In this document: in pieces, positions 13,672 through 28,947 of the stretch
How positions within the stretch are numbered: the stretch's first letter is position 1
Layout of the letters: every line of letters begins with the position of its first letter
Assembly (NCBI GenBank): GCA_030159075.1
Contig: BROG01000263.1
Coordinates: 460,001 to 524,000, forward strand
Direction of reading: 5' to 3'
Length of the DNA: 64,000 bases
Source: Atrina japonica
Lineage: Eukaryota > Mollusca > Bivalvia > Pterioida > Pinnidae
The notes under the pieces: model-generated
Told to the model about the DNA's origin: nothing
Database searches by the model: none
Seen by the model: the letters and a program-made list of their open reading frames with translations, nothing else
Translations under genes and position numbers: made by a program

Positions 13672-15574
13672 TCTGGTGGATACACAACAGCAAATTCATC
13701 CGAACTCTAGGACTGTATAAATGTCAAATAAAAAATAAATGTCAAAATGATACACGGACTAGAATTACACAAGACGCAAACACCAAACCGATAATCAAAG
13801 CTTTTAAGTCATGATATTTATTCTTACACGCATGCTTCAATAGACGACCATTTTATCGCTCGAATAGTTATGCACAATCACTCATATCATAAGAAGAAAT
13901 TCAATTTAAAATTTAGCACTTACATTAACAATATACTGCCATAAGGTTGCAACAAAAAGTTAAGAGAAACGACAGTTAGAGAACATTGGATCACCCATTT
14001 CCCCCTTCAATTAAAGATAGTTATAGATGAACTCACGCGATTGCATTTAATCGTGGAACAAACAAAATAGACACTAGATAAAAATACTACAGAGACGAAT
14101 GCATTACATTTCCCAAATTATTGTTAAAACACTCGACATAAAATTGAATTTGCCACTGACGTGCGCTACGCGTTGTAGATATTTGCTTTCATGATGTTAC
14201 ATAAAGTTTTCTTGGTTCAATTCCCGATTCATATAAAACTGAAGATGGGAACAATGTAGATCAGTTGTAAGTGTAATTAAAAAGTAAAAAAAAAAACACT
14301 AGTATCGGGTTAAGGAATAAGTAGACGTAACACGTTTTGTTTCCATTTCAATCTGGGTTCAACCTGTTTTGACCACATGGTCGATTTCAATGCAGTTGAC
14401 AGAGTCAAGTTACTACATGCCAAAATAATGACCTCATATCTTCTGCAATTCAATTGACTAAGTTACTACAAAATGAGTCTAGAATCAGTCAAGGTTCGGT
14501 AGAGCATATGGAACTGATATAAAAAACAAAACCCTTGTGAGCAAAATAATGTAATTGTCAAAAAACAGTATCAGTTAAAAGCAGTTGGTAAAGTGTTAAA
14601 AATCATATTGCAGAAGTCATGTTTACACACGTTAAAACAAATGGCATCACGCGTTAAAGCTACATGATAGCCAAATAATAATCTATTTTTATCCTTAGTG
14701 CTTTATATATTCCAGAATATTACCGGAACCTTAGATGAAAATTCGAGATTTCAGAAATTCGAGAATTGGTACTACATTGTCCAAAAGTCATTGTTTTATT
14801 TTTCGTTGTGGGAAACAAAACAGAAACATTCATCGACATTAATTATACATCTGAATAAGCAATAAGCAAGGTTAAGCACTGTGATTATTATTGTTTTTTC
14901 ACCAAAATGTGTAAATTAAAAGACACACAAACAGTTAAATTATTGGTTAACCAAAACATATAAGATATATAGAGAGAAAAGTGTTGTTCTTAAGGAATTC
15001 CATCAAAAGATATACATTATAGTGACTTGGACATGGATGGACTCTGGAATGTTATGGGGAGGAGTCAGGAAAAGTAACCAACCTTTGCCACTGCCGTTGA
15101 ATCTATATATGTACATCACGTGTTTGCTCCTTGCATTGTGATTACTTAGATAAATACTATTTCAGCATCAGTCTAGCACCAATCTTCTCAACGGGTGACT
15201 TTACCTGGCAACGGGCGACTACAACTGACAACGAGCATAACATATAAACACTATTTTTTTCATAAAAACTTTACACTTCTCTAACAATTAGTCTCCCTTT
15301 GTTGGACAACGTTTTCTTGATACAAAACATGCCTATGGCCTGGGATGGTATATGTCTGTCATAATATGATATGCTATAGGCCTGCCATAAGACTATCAAA
15401 ATATAAAATTAGTTGTGTATGTGTCAGCTTTAAAGTAAAACATACTAATTCTATCATGGTCATTTTCCTTGTGAACTTGAATCTTAGACTTGGGGAATTT
15501 ATCTCACCCTGACAAAACTATAGGAAACAATTTCCGATTAAAAAATCAAGACGTAAATACAAAACTATAGGTAA
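13672..15574. other. unannotated AT-rich stretch
   Basis: No exon, RNA gene or repeat family recognised. Confidence 0.5.
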
Positions 15575-15810
15575 CATTGGTTTCGGGTATCGTACTGGTT
15601 AGCGTATCCGCTTCTCACCACTGCGTCCCGGGTTTTGTCCTAGGATTTGACAGGGTAGTATGTGAGATGGTATGGCGGTTGCCAAGTCGGAAACATAGCT
15701 TTTCCCCGGGAACTCCGGTTTCCTCCCACATTATGGACCCCCGCACGCCAACGTCAGACATCTGGGCCAATGGGAGTCAATAATATAAGTTGACACAACT
15801 TTTTTGTCCA
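15575..15810 (+). repeat. degraded tRNA-derived SINE
   Basis: A box A-like GTACTGGTTAGCGTATCCGC and a decayed box B (CCGGGTTTTGTCC) are followed by CTCCGGTTTCCTCCCACATT, ACCCCCGCACGCC, and a TCTGGGCCAATGGGAGTCAA tail. The 68-codon open frame inside is incidental. It differs in body from the other SINEs in the window. Confidence 0.5.
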
Positions 15811-15937
15811 TCGTTGTAAAATAGATAAAGTTTTAACTCTTAACGAGTGAAGTCGATGATTGAATGATTAAAAATTCAGGAATAAAACTAGTTCAACATA
15901 TATACATGACCCCAGTTATTTTTTAAACATGGATAGT

Positions 15938-16338
15938 AGGAAAAACACCGGCTTTGTTTACAACATGGGCGCAGACATTTTGGACACCCAAAGTTGTGCG
16001 GAGGGTAAAATGAGTCCAGCGATCTGATTGGTCATTAAATGAAAAAAATAGTCTTTGCCATAAAATACGTGATATAAAAAGATTGAATATTGGTTCCTTT
16101 GGAAATTATAGGGTTTGACGGTTGAAAATTGAAAGGGAGGGGTCATATGAGAATAAATATTTTCCTTGTGATTACTACGACAAGTTTATAAAAATGCAAC
16201 GGCCAACCTAAACTTTTGATTGCAAATTAGTTATCAAAAATATTGATCTTCCAGAGACCCAGATATAATAAACTAGTGACAGTGACCTGAAGTTTTGTAA
16301 ATTAGCACTTTATGTAAAATATTTGGTGGTGTCCGTCC
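15938..16338 (+). repeat. ~400-bp direct repeat, left copy
   Basis: Matches 18025-18408 over its whole length: GGAAAAACACCGGCTTTGTT, GGGCGCAGACATTTTGGACA, GACGGTTGAAAATTGAAA, TCATATGAGAATA, TTGATCTTCCA, and ATTTGGTGGTGTC. Differences are mostly short indels. No TG...CA LTR termini were seen. Confidence 0.85.
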
Positions 16339-18024
16339 TATAGAGAAATTCACATTTGACACATGTAGGCTGGTATGAAGCATTAAAGTAAGCCCATTTC
16401 TCTCAAATAAATTGATTCATGTTTACAGATTTTAAAACAGATCTGAGGGTCTATATGAAATGGGGCACCTGTTGGGGGTCCACAAGGTGCAAATTTAATA
16501 GGTGTTGACACACATTCATGCTTTGTTGCATATTGTCTATTAATTTATCAGTTTTTTATATTACACCTAGAACTAATATTTTATCTTTATTGGTCAAAAT
16601 TTCATCTGTTCAAAATTCAAGTATACCCCCACCCTTCCTCAAAACAACATGTTTCTTTTTATAAATTCATATAGTTATGTATGCATAGTGACTAATTTTT
16701 AGCCAGATATATGTTTCTATTGTAAATTTTTTAACCTTTGAATTAAAAATCAGATTTTTGAGGTAAGACTGGTTGATTTCTTTTTTTAGGGCAACATAAG
16801 GACCATGTCATTTTACTTTTTGCAGTGTATTTTGCAAGTTGTATATAAATGTCAAGGGTAAAAAACCATCTGTTGAAAGTTGTTATTAAACTGGAGTCAA
16901 ACTAAGTTATTTTATCATGCCATATACACTGTAAACTAAAAAATTAATTTAAATACTTGTGCTGATCTGTACACAAGAATTTCACATATGTGGTTAGGTC
17001 ATACTGTGTTAACTTTGGGTAATAAAATTTGTAAATAAAAAAAAATTTCTTTAGAAATAGGTCGTTTTAACATTACACTATCATTTGGAAGGAATATTTC
17101 AATTTTTTAAATCTAGCGATAATGTCAATAAGAGATTTTTATCTTTATCATACTCAGTACGTAAAGATAATTATAAAGTATCAGTATTAACGTAATATTC
17201 ATTCAAGACTGCATGTTTTCATTTTTCGTCATGCATTTTTTGTTTGAATTTTTTTCACCCTCCCCCCTCCAGCATGTCACTTAACACTCACGCACAAAAA
17301 TTACCACCTGATATTGACTTTTACTGATTAGTATAATTTTGACTTAATTTTTCACCTATTATACATGTGTGTCCTTTTAAAAGCAATTTGACTTCATTTT
17401 GCACCATTTAAGTGTCAGTCATTTTTAAAGTCAGCTCAGTTATTGCCCTCTGTATTTAATTACACGAGACTGTAAATTAAGGGATGAAACAAAACATGGA
17501 CAAAAATGATTACATAACATATTTTAAAATGAACAGAATAAGTCTATTGAAATGTGTTGTATGTAAATCCCCTCCCAGAAGTTTTACATTTTATTAAGGG
17601 TTTCACTTCCTTGTCAATAAAAGCAATTTGTGATATAAAAAATGACATGGTTTACTCTTCTTCTTCTTTTCTCTGGTGCCCCTAATTGGTTCCATCTCTT
17701 AAGCAATGATCTTTTAAGTTTTTGTGAAGCAAATGGTATATTTTGTCATACTTTTTCCATCTTCTACCCTTATTTGATATCATGGTCAATATTGGTCAAT
17801 AATGGTATGAAATCATTCAAAAATCAAACAATTCTGAATGAAAATCATGAAAGAAAAACAGACAAATTCTTATATAATGCATTTATTTGTTAATATCAAT
17901 GACACATTATAGACTGTGTTTCTCTTCTATGTTGGGTTCCATTCATTATTAAGGGGCTTGGTGTAAGTTAGTGAGATTTCCAAAAAATGCAAAATGACTA
18001 TTTTTGGCATGTTTTGTAAATTAT
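16339..18024. other. 1.69-kb interior between direct repeats
   Basis: Very AT-rich. The longest frame (17642-17893, 83 codons, with a Leu-rich start) has no recognisable domain. No gag, RT, integrase or primer-binding-site-like sequence was found, so an LTR element is unproven. Confidence 0.5.
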
Positions 18025-18408
18025 AGGAAAAACACCGGCTTTGTTTACTGGGCGCAGACATTTTGGACACCCAAAGTTCCGGAGAAAATGTAGCGACTCT
18101 GATTGGTCATTGGAAAAAAATTAGTTTTGCTTTTGAACATAAACCGTGATTACATTATTGGTAAATTGGGAGGTTGACTTGACGGTTGAAAATTGAAAAG
18201 GGAGGGGGTCATATGAGAATAGATATTTTCCTTTGTGCGGGATTACTACGAGTTGTAAACAAGAAAAAATTTGAAGGAAAAGCAACGGCAACCTATGATT
18301 GCTTTTGTTATCAAAATATTGATCTTCCATGACCCAGATATAATACATGGGAAGTGAGTGATTTTGATAAATTAGCATTGATGGGAAAATATTTGGTGGT
18401 GTCTGTCC
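18025..18408 (+). repeat. ~400-bp direct repeat, right copy
   Basis: Second copy of the 15938-16338 unit, 2087 bp downstream in the same orientation. It lacks some internal bases of the left copy and has others (for example GGGATTACTACGAG and a 20-base A-rich insertion). Confidence 0.85.
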
Positions 18409-21069
18409 AGTAAAAATAACGTAAAATATAGTCTATAAAATACTTATTTACTGTTCCTTTTTTACACAAAGTAATATAAAATAAATACAGTGATTGACAG
18501 TTTATTTACTTTGGTTAGTTCAGAAGAGGACTAACATTGTTTTAGCACTTTGTATACGCCGTTGGACGATGTCATTTCCTAAATATGATATGTTTACAGA
18601 TATCTTATTGAAATAGATCAGCATACTAAATTGATGGGTTTGTTATCTAATCTCGTTTCAATTTATATATCTTGTGTATATGCAAAATTACTTTAATCAA
18701 CGCTTATTTGGTAAATAATTCCATATATAAATACCTGCATCATACGAAGAGTCATAGGAACATAAGTATGCGTTTTAATTTTGTGGGCAAGATAAATGTC
18801 AAATGTTGTTGACGAGTTGATAAAGGAGTCAAACTAAGTTTCTACTTAGAGTTACCTTTGTCTTTTTATTTGTATCGGACGGTCGGTTCTACACGAAGTC
18901 TAAATTTCTTTATAGACTGATTTCGTCTGGAATTATACCAATTACCTCACGCACGGCCGATAATTTTTTTTTACCATATTTAATGTTGCCAGGTTTTTCT
19001 CACCCACAAAAGCATTTTGAACACGGAATGATCATAAATAACAATAAAGTATACGTAAAAGCATTTGAACAAGTATCTCTCTAAACCCACGGATTAATAC
19101 AAATACGTGAAAACTTTTATCAGTATTGAGGATTTGTCTGCGATACTTCCAGATGTAACGTCTTGGATACTTTATGTTTCATTTAAGAAATTTACTACCT
19201 GTGCGTAATCAGAGTTACTGCAGAATCTCCTGATTAAACCTAGAATATTATAAGATGTTTGTTCTGTCTTAATACCATGCTGTCACAATTACGAAACTTT
19301 TTCACAAAAACTAAGCAGGACAAATGTCTTAAGGTATCAATTGCATAAAGGAGTATGTTCAATTCATATATCTGCATGGCGATTGCGGTAAATTCCAGGA
19401 AAAATAATTTCATCGAAATTTAAGAAAATACATGAGTTTCCTTTATACGAAAAGTCTAAATTTCTGTATTTGCTATCAATGATATATTTGTGAATTATTA
19501 TCATATGGGATCATAAAAATTACGACAAATATCTTTAAATATAAACTCGGTGATTGGGGCAAACTCCCAAAAAATAAGATTGCAAAAGTACATCGCCAAA
19601 ACTTACTGTATTTTGGGCATAGAACATCAAGAATATATTAATAGTACTATAGTGTAGACTTTTTATACACTGGATACTCCCAAAGGAGAATAACGAAAAA
19701 TAGACATCAAATAGTATGGGGTCCAAAATTAAATATTCGCCAATACATTTTGCTCAGAACATAATATTAAAAATGTATAGATACAGAGTGTGAGTTACAG
19801 AAATGTAACAACATTACTTTTGCTTAGATGTCCCTATCCCTCACCAAAATAAAAGCATTAAGATGAGAGGAATATAATAAATGCATTTATGTTTTGCTTA
19901 TTTGTACCGTTAAATTGTTTTGTACAAAGTTTACATTTCAATTTATGTCAAATCAAGTCTTTAAATTGTGATATAATACTGTTAAATTGAGAAGATATAA
20001 TGTTATAATGGTATTTCGTAATTTTGTCTCTTTTCCCAAGATATATTGAATATGCAAAATTACTGCATCTGCATATATACATGCAAGTATCGTTTTTTCC
20101 ATTGTTTACTGCATAGTTATGTGATAATCATTCTTTTGAGAAATCTTATGTAATTCATTCTAGTCTAAAGGCACATCTATAAACTTATCTACAAGCACTT
20201 CCATTTTGTAAATTTTAGTCGATAAATTCCTTAAGGATATTCAGATTAGTATGTTGCTATATACAGTATCAGAGAGAGCATCGTTATCAGTTTCCAATGT
20301 CGTTCTACTGCCATCCCTACTCTTCGTGTTCTTTTGTTTCCGCTCCGTATCCGGTTTTAATCTATATATATTATCGACATTTCTTTAGCGATATAAATTT
20401 TCTGGCACATTACATTTTATCAATTCAAATCGACAAACTCTTCACATTAGCAGGAAATTAGTTTGATATACTCGATAAATTCTTTTTAAAACCAATCAGC
20501 GTATTGCTTTAATATTATGACGGGGTCAAAAGGGTATTGTGATTAATACGTCAACACATTTTCACTACGGTAAACCATCTATAGGCATCGGTGTTTCAAT
20601 AAAAACCATTGTCTCTGTTGTTTAGCAATATCAGCTTTTCTGATGGCATCGCTATTTTTTTCTATGGACGGCAGTGAAATAGATAGGTTTCCTGAATGAT
20701 AGTTTTACACTTAAAATAATTCATAATGTTGATTGTGAAGCGAAACACTGGACTTTATTTGAGAATATTGCTTAGATTAATATTTCGTTAAAAATAACTG
20801 TTCACAGTTGCTAACTTGATACTGATACAGACCCTATGCGATCCCGGGTCATGTTGTAAAAATATTTAGCATTTAAGTTCATAAAAAAGGAAGGAAACGA
20901 GTTATAAATCGTTAACAAACTTGCTTGAACCTTGAACCCTCAAACTCAAATAACAATTCATTTGACATCAAAAGGTATTGTAACAAGTAAAAATCAGATT
21001 ATACAATTATCACTGTTTTTTTCAGAGAAAGAAATTGCAGGAACATAAAATAAAAAAGGTCAATATATT
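18409..21069. other. unannotated AT-rich stretch
   Basis: No exon, RNA gene or repeat family recognised. The 14-mer CTATGGACGGCAGT near 20664 also occurs near 47501, which may be a short degraded repeat. Confidence 0.5.
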
Positions 21070-21490
21070 ATGATTTTGTCGTATTTCATATACAGAGGTA
21101 AACTACTCACTGACAAATTATTGACACAGGGATATCGAAAACCGCGTTTAATGTCAACGTTCCGCAGATTTTATGGTCGGTATAATAGTCTTGTTTGCGA
21201 CTACTCTGTTTCACTAAGTGAAATGTTGAGTTGCCTTTTCGTTGGCGGTTGTTGTTGAGACGTCTGTACCCAATTGTGACGAGGATACATTCCTCACGTG
21301 TTTCATTGGACTTGACTGTGGACTCACGGCGGGTGTGACCGGTCGACAGGGGATGCTTACTCCTCCATGGCACCTGATCCCACCTCTTGGTTTCCAGAGG
21401 TCCATGTTTGTCCATTTTTACCGGACTTGTATCTATGTCCTGGGCATCCTATTGATTTATACTTTGGTATCTGAAATTTTTATATTCTAA
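21070..21490 (+). mobile_element. 5'-truncated Penelope-like RT copy (C-terminal codons + 3' tail)
   Basis: From 21087 on it matches 61654-62047 almost base for base: YRGKLLTDKLLT, FYGRYNSLVCDY, then CTCCTCCATGGCACCTGATC, the ACCTCTTGGTTTCCAGAGGT hairpin, and TATACTTTGGTATCTGAAAT. Here the codon after KLLT is CAG (Gln), where the 61-kb copy has TAG. An extra base near 21240 shifts the frame relative to the other copy. It contains no polymerase motifs. Confidence 0.85.
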
Positions 21491-21577
21491 TGAACGTGGC
21501 GTTTCGGATAAACATTGGTATTTCGTCATTATATAGTTGTGACTATCTTAAGTGACTGTATAACTTGAAGATTGCTG

Positions 21578-21825
21578 TCTCATAAGACAGGGAGTCACTT
21601 AATACAGGCCAGTTAATACAAAGAAAATACTGTTGGGACATCTTAGATACAGTCACATAAGACAGGGAGTCACTTAATACAGACCAGTTAATACAAAGAA
21701 AATACTGTTGGGACATCTTAGATACAGTCACATAAGACAGGGAGTCACTTAATACAGACCAGTTAATACAAAGAAAATACTGTTGGGACATCTTAGATAC
21801 AGTCACATAAGACAGGAAGTATTTA
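21578..21825. repeat. 75-bp tandem repeat, ~3.3 copies
   Basis: GACAGGGAGTCACTTAATAC recurs at 21586, 21661 and 21736, and as a partial at 21811 (75-bp period). Because 75 is a multiple of three, the minus strand stays open as a repeated 25-residue peptide. That frame has no start context or homology I recognise. Confidence 0.95.
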
Positions 21826-21894
21826 TATACAGAGGTCACTTGTCAGTTAAGACTATACTTCTTCACTCAAGCATAAGCCTACCTACAATTTGAA

Positions 21895-22010
21895 TTCTGC
21901 TCGTCGCGGTTGTGACCGGTCAACAGATGTTGCTATCCCCTCCATGACACTTGATCCCACCTCTGGATTCAAAGCGGTTCGTGTTCGTCCAGTGTTCGCC
22001 AGTTTTGTAA
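21895..22010 (+). repeat. degraded RT 3'-tail copy
   Basis: GTGACCGGTCAACAGATGTT, CCCTCCATGACACTTGATCC, CACCTC and GGTTCGTGTTCGTCCA match 61895-61980 with substitutions. It lies ~400 bp downstream of another tail copy. Confidence 0.65.
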
Positions 22011-23500
22011 ATTGTCTACTTATTATCTGATCGATTATTTCTATACATCACTCTAGGTCCCACCACTGTTCTTCCAGAGATTTTGTACACTATTCACTAT
22101 GTATATGATACTGTAGACTCAAATAATTTCGTTGTGGTTTTAATTTTGTTTATTTCGTTGTGTTCCATTTATCAACAAAATTAAAACACCGACGATGTTT
22201 TCCATAAAAGCACCAAGTAATAGTAACAGGCTCACATAAATAACATCTCGTAATAGTAATAGGTTCATTTACAAACATGTTGCTTTTAAATGTCAATTAA
22301 TTTGTTTTATCCTGTCTGATTCTACCGTATATGCGGCTTTTCTGACATCAAAACAGAGAAATATTAGAATACAGTAGAAATATAAAAAACACAATATGGC
22401 CAAAGCAAACTGTACGCACGATATATATTGATTAAGACTAGAGACTGTCATAAAAGGGGAAAACCCGATAAGGGACAACCAATGACGTCAATGGCAACAA
22501 TCACAGAGAAGATAGACAGACAGATAAAGGGACAGATAAAGAGAGAGGCTGAATCAGTCATAATACAACAGACCGCTACAAATTGATTTCCGTTTATGGC
22601 CATTAATGTAAAATCAAATAAACTCATAACGGCTAAACAATCTATTATGGTTCCTGAGAGGATTGTAACGAACAAACATAATAGACAATGGTAAATGTAT
22701 GTTTACTCGATTACTTCAGCCGCAGTTCACGTTTTGGCCGTTCTTTAGTATTGAACCGTTTTACTTTCACTCCGTTGCTGTTCTTTGATGAGCACTTGTA
22801 ACCTGTCCGTGGTTAAGCGTTCAGTTGTAGTATATCTTGCTGCGGTACACAATCTGCGTTCTAAGTTAAAATCAAAATCCTTTCGAATGAGGCATCGAAT
22901 CGAGATCCTGCGGCCTGTCTTGTTAGCTACAATGCAAAATGTTCACTACATCGATATTAGTTTATATTATATCTTTTTATATATATTTTCGATATCATTG
23001 GTCAATTAGCATCATGTATTTTTTACTGACTCAATATTCCTCGCGTGACATTGCCTAGCAGGGTGATATCAGAACAATATCACGCGTAGAAATGAATGCG
23101 CGTACGGTTTGTTTTCTTCCAATCTGATACTCTGTATTCACATCACTTGAACGTTTGAATGCCGATTGAAATATACGTAATCAAATTGACATTTTATTGA
23201 CGCATATGTTGTGTTATTAATAGTTATTTATCTTTCCAGACTTTGTCTTGAACGGTTGTAAACTGATTTTCTGCCATAATTAAATTTAACTGTGTACCAG
23301 AATATGATTTTTTCGCAGTCCTTACATTGTTAAATAAATGCAATGGAAGTAAAGATGCATATAAACTTGTGGGTTAAAAATATGAAGGCAAACTGTAGGC
23401 TATTCGATACAAGTTCCCACTAAGGGTATTAGCCATCTTAGATAATGCCATTACTATAAAAAGTTTTGTTAACTTTACACTTGCGTGTAGTTAGAGGTTT
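22011..23500. other. unannotated stretch
   Basis: No exon or named repeat recognised. The minus-strand frame at 22448-22675 is hydrophobic but matches no family I can name. Confidence 0.5.
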
Positions 23501-23501
23501 G

Positions 23502-23607
<106 letters not shown>

Positions 23608-23664
23608 CCATAATATAACTGAAATATTTTTTGTTTGTATATATATGTTTTATATGTATATATA

Positions 23665-24184
23665 AAGCACTAAAATTACTAACGTCGCGGATGATATAAA
23701 TGTCAAATTTTCGTGACGACCTGTCCCTTCATCAGGACAAAACAATTAGAATAGCATGATAAATAAATAAAAATGGAAATCAAACAAAAGGATAACTAGA
23801 AAACTACTAAACTAAGCTCAAACTACCAACGAAATGTGTATCGAACTAGATCTAAGTAAATATAACAAGAAGCTGCAAAATGAATTTGATCTACAAAGTC
23901 AAAACACGGAATTAAATCTGATAAACAGATAACAGTTTAGTGATTTGTTAGTTATCCTTTTGTTTGATTTCCGTGTTCATTTATTTATTGCGTTATCACG
24001 CTGCACTTGTAACACGTAGCATTTCTTTCACTCTCCAGTTGTGTGTGTGAGTGGATGTTTGCGTGAGAGTGTATATGTGTACATTTTGTCATGTTATTTT
24101 AATTGTTTTGTCCTGATGAAGGGACAGGTCGTTCCGAATATTTGACAATTGTTTTGTCCGTTTCGTTAATCATTTTAGTGCTTT
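23665..24184. mobile_element. inverted-repeat element with a hammerhead-like core in each arm
   Basis: The left arm (23665-23797) and right arm (23950-24184) are reverse complements: AAGCACTAAAAT pairs with ATTTTAGTGCTT, ACCTGTCCCTTCATCAGGAC with GTCCTGATGAAGGGACAGGT, and GGAAATCAAACAAAAGGATA with its complement. The right arm has ~95 bp of extra sequence. Each arm contains CTGATGA-A-GGGAC-AGGTC-GTNNC-GAA. In the left arm, read on the minus strand, the last part is GTCAC-GAAA; in the right arm (24113-24139) it is GTTCC-GAAT. Implied consensus: CUGAUGA, a 5-bp stem II and GAAA, a hammerhead signature. Penelope-like LTRs and retrozymes are known to carry such motifs. No coding sequence lies inside. 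Confidence 0.6.
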
Positions 24185-24362
24185 ATATTTGAAAGTCGAT
24201 ACTTATATCTATTGCTTAGATCTGACACCATAGGATATATAGTGTTGTTGGTTTCAGTGCTTTGTATACATACATTCATATAAATATTATACACTGATAA
24301 AAATGAGACAACTGGATAAAAAGAAGATATGGTGTGAAAATATTTTTTAAATAATATAAAAA

Positions 24363-24466
24363 AACCTCAGATACCAAAGTATAAATCAATAGAATGTCCA
24401 GGACACAGATACAAATCCGATTTAATGGACAAACACGGACCTCTGGAAACCAAGAGGTGGGATCAT
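24363..24466 (-). repeat. RT 3'-tail copy (minus strand)
   Basis: CAGATACCAAAGTATAAATC, GAATGTCCAGGACACAGATA, and GACCTCTGGAAACCAAGAGG TGGGATCA are the reverse complement of ~61930-62035, keeping the hairpin. It ends abruptly at an (AAT)-rich tract. Confidence 0.8.
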
Positions 24467-24489
24467 TTGTGCAAATTATAATATTATAA

Positions 24490-24691
24490 TGAAATAATAA
24501 TAATAATGATAATAAAAAATAATAAAAATGGTTTTCATCATCATCATTATTATCATTATTATTATCTATCTATCTATCTAACAATCGATCTATCTATCTA
24601 TCTATCTATCGATCTATTTATCTATATCTCTATCTATTTATCTATCTATCTATCTGTCTGTCTGTCTATCTAATCTATCTATCCATTGTTA

Positions 24692-24721
<30 letters not shown>
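24490..24721. repeat. compound microsatellite: (AAT), (TATC)n, (ATT)n
   Basis: AAT-rich sequence is followed by TATC repeats with ATCGATC and TGTC interruptions (24565-24680) and then (ATT)n. Confidence 0.95.
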
Positions 24722-24723
<2 letters not shown>

Positions 24724-24822
24724 TGGAAAGCAGTTATATATTTTTGTGTAGTTATATTTCGAGCATTTTATGTCAGAACAGAATCGTAATAATGATATTA
24801 AAAAATAATAAGAATTGTTTTC

Positions 24823-24953
<131 letters not shown>

Positions 24954-25163
24954 GTTTGTGAAAGTGGTCCAAATAAATAATTATGTGAGTTTGAGATTTG
25001 GAATTCTGAGTGCAGAAGATTCGAATACACGATATAAATGTGTAAACAAGAAACTGTAATATATGTGCGGACAAAACTATTTGATGGATTAAAGGGTATA
25101 TCGGAATACTGAATATACGAAGTAGATATACATTACTGTATTTCATTTTCCATGTTACCAGTT

Positions 25164-25270
<107 letters not shown>

Positions 25271-25705
25271 CACGTGCTAGTCGTATCATCGTATATATTT
25301 ATAATTTTGCATTCTGTTTGCTTGTATTATACAGAGAGCTTTGCTTAGGATCAGGAAAACATTGATTGGCATACGATCCCTGGCGTATGTTGAAAAACAC
25401 TCAGAAATTTAATGTGGGCGAGGTCATTGTACTGTTTTTAGAAAGTTTGCTAAATATATGTTCATCTCATAAAAACTTAAAACCCGGTTATATAAATACT
25501 TACCTCTCATCTAGGTTTATCATAAATGTTTACATTACTTTTGTCCATCTCTAACTACAAATCCCCCCCCAAATTACCTGTAGAAAATACCTAAATCCTT
25601 CATGATTAACATGTGTTTCGAAAGGAGCCGTTTTATATGCTTTAGCATTTTCACACAATATCTAATTAAGTATTTCGGATATAGTACATTGTTGCCACAG
25701 AGAGA
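25271..25705. other. unannotated stretch
   Basis: Nothing recognised apart from a short poly-C at ~25563. Confidence 0.5.
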
Positions 25706-26744
<1,039 letters not shown>

Positions 26745-26950
26745 TTAACTAGTTTTTTTTATAGTGGTTACTCTTAGACGGATTTGGGATATTTTGGCCT
26801 TGTATGATAGCACGTTCTGTTTTGGAACTCTATATCAATCTTAAATTGGAGCTCAACTGATGAAGGCGTATTAACAGAAACGATCGGCTTTAGCATTTGT
26901 TTTGGTCTATGGTGTTTACGAAATTATAACATTGATATCATGTAGACAAT
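26745..26950 (+). repeat. dispersed hammerhead-bearing repeat, copy 2
   Basis: AGTGGTTACTCTTAGACGGA, GGCCTTGTATGATAGCAC and AAATTGGAGCTCAACTGATG align to the copies at 1-225 and 35383-35605. The core at 26851-26894 keeps GCTCAA, CTGATGA and GAAAC. The expected cleavage triplet GTC reads GGC, and stem I (TTTAGC) has one mismatch, so this copy is predicted not to cleave. Confidence 0.7.
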
Positions 26951-27354
26951 GTTTAAAAAATCACAAGATCGCCTTTTTTTTAAAAAAAATTTAACTTCTG
27001 ATTTACCATTCTTTTCATGTTTGTACTTACTATTCACAGAACCACATTGTTCTATGTAATATATAAATCTACACACAGACAAACATACAAGTGCCTATTG
27101 GTGTTATGTTTCGAGCTTGGACGCAATGACGTTAACAAATGAAAGCATAATTATCTATGATTTGTGAAAAAAACGAACATATAATTTGATATAATCTGCA
27201 TGGAACTGAAATGACAAGGCCGAGTTTTGACCAGCGCCATGACTTGACATGCGATCTGAAAATTCTGAAAGTTAATGACATTGTTCGACTATCAGAATTG
27301 GAGTTGATCATTGTACAAGAAACTGATTGTAAAATGTTAACACCGGAGTCAAGA

Positions 27355-27625
27355 AGGACTATATAGTATTAACTCAGTTACCTCTATTGTTACATTGAGA
27401 CTCACCCAAATCAATAAAAAGCATGGTCTACTGTCGAAAATTTGAAATCAAAAAGTGAACAATGCATATTAGATTATTGTAAATTTCCAATGCTTAATCA
27501 AACACTCCTATATTCGGCCAGTTGATTTTACAATTCTTTGAAATGGGTACGATTAAATGCGACTGTAGGCGTGAATGAGTTTTCACAACATTTTCTTCTT
27601 ATAGGCATGTAGAAGACTACTACAA
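27355..27625 (+). repeat. dispersed repeat B, copy 1
   Basis: Shares GAGACTCACCCAAATCAATA with AAT, TGGTCTACT, ATTCTTTGAAATGGG and TTATAGGCATG with 44195-44480, and the first part with 45775-45870. Strongly diverged; class unknown. Confidence 0.45.

Positions 27626-28947
<1,322 letters not shown>

Noticed and set aside
17642..17893. 83-codon frame with a signal-peptide-like start inside the direct-repeat interval
   Set aside because: No domain, no start-context support, and the surrounding DNA looks non-coding.
15938..18408. Calling this an LTR retrotransposon
   Set aside because: No TG...CA ends, primer-binding site, polypurine tract or polymerase coding sequence seen. Kept as direct repeats only.
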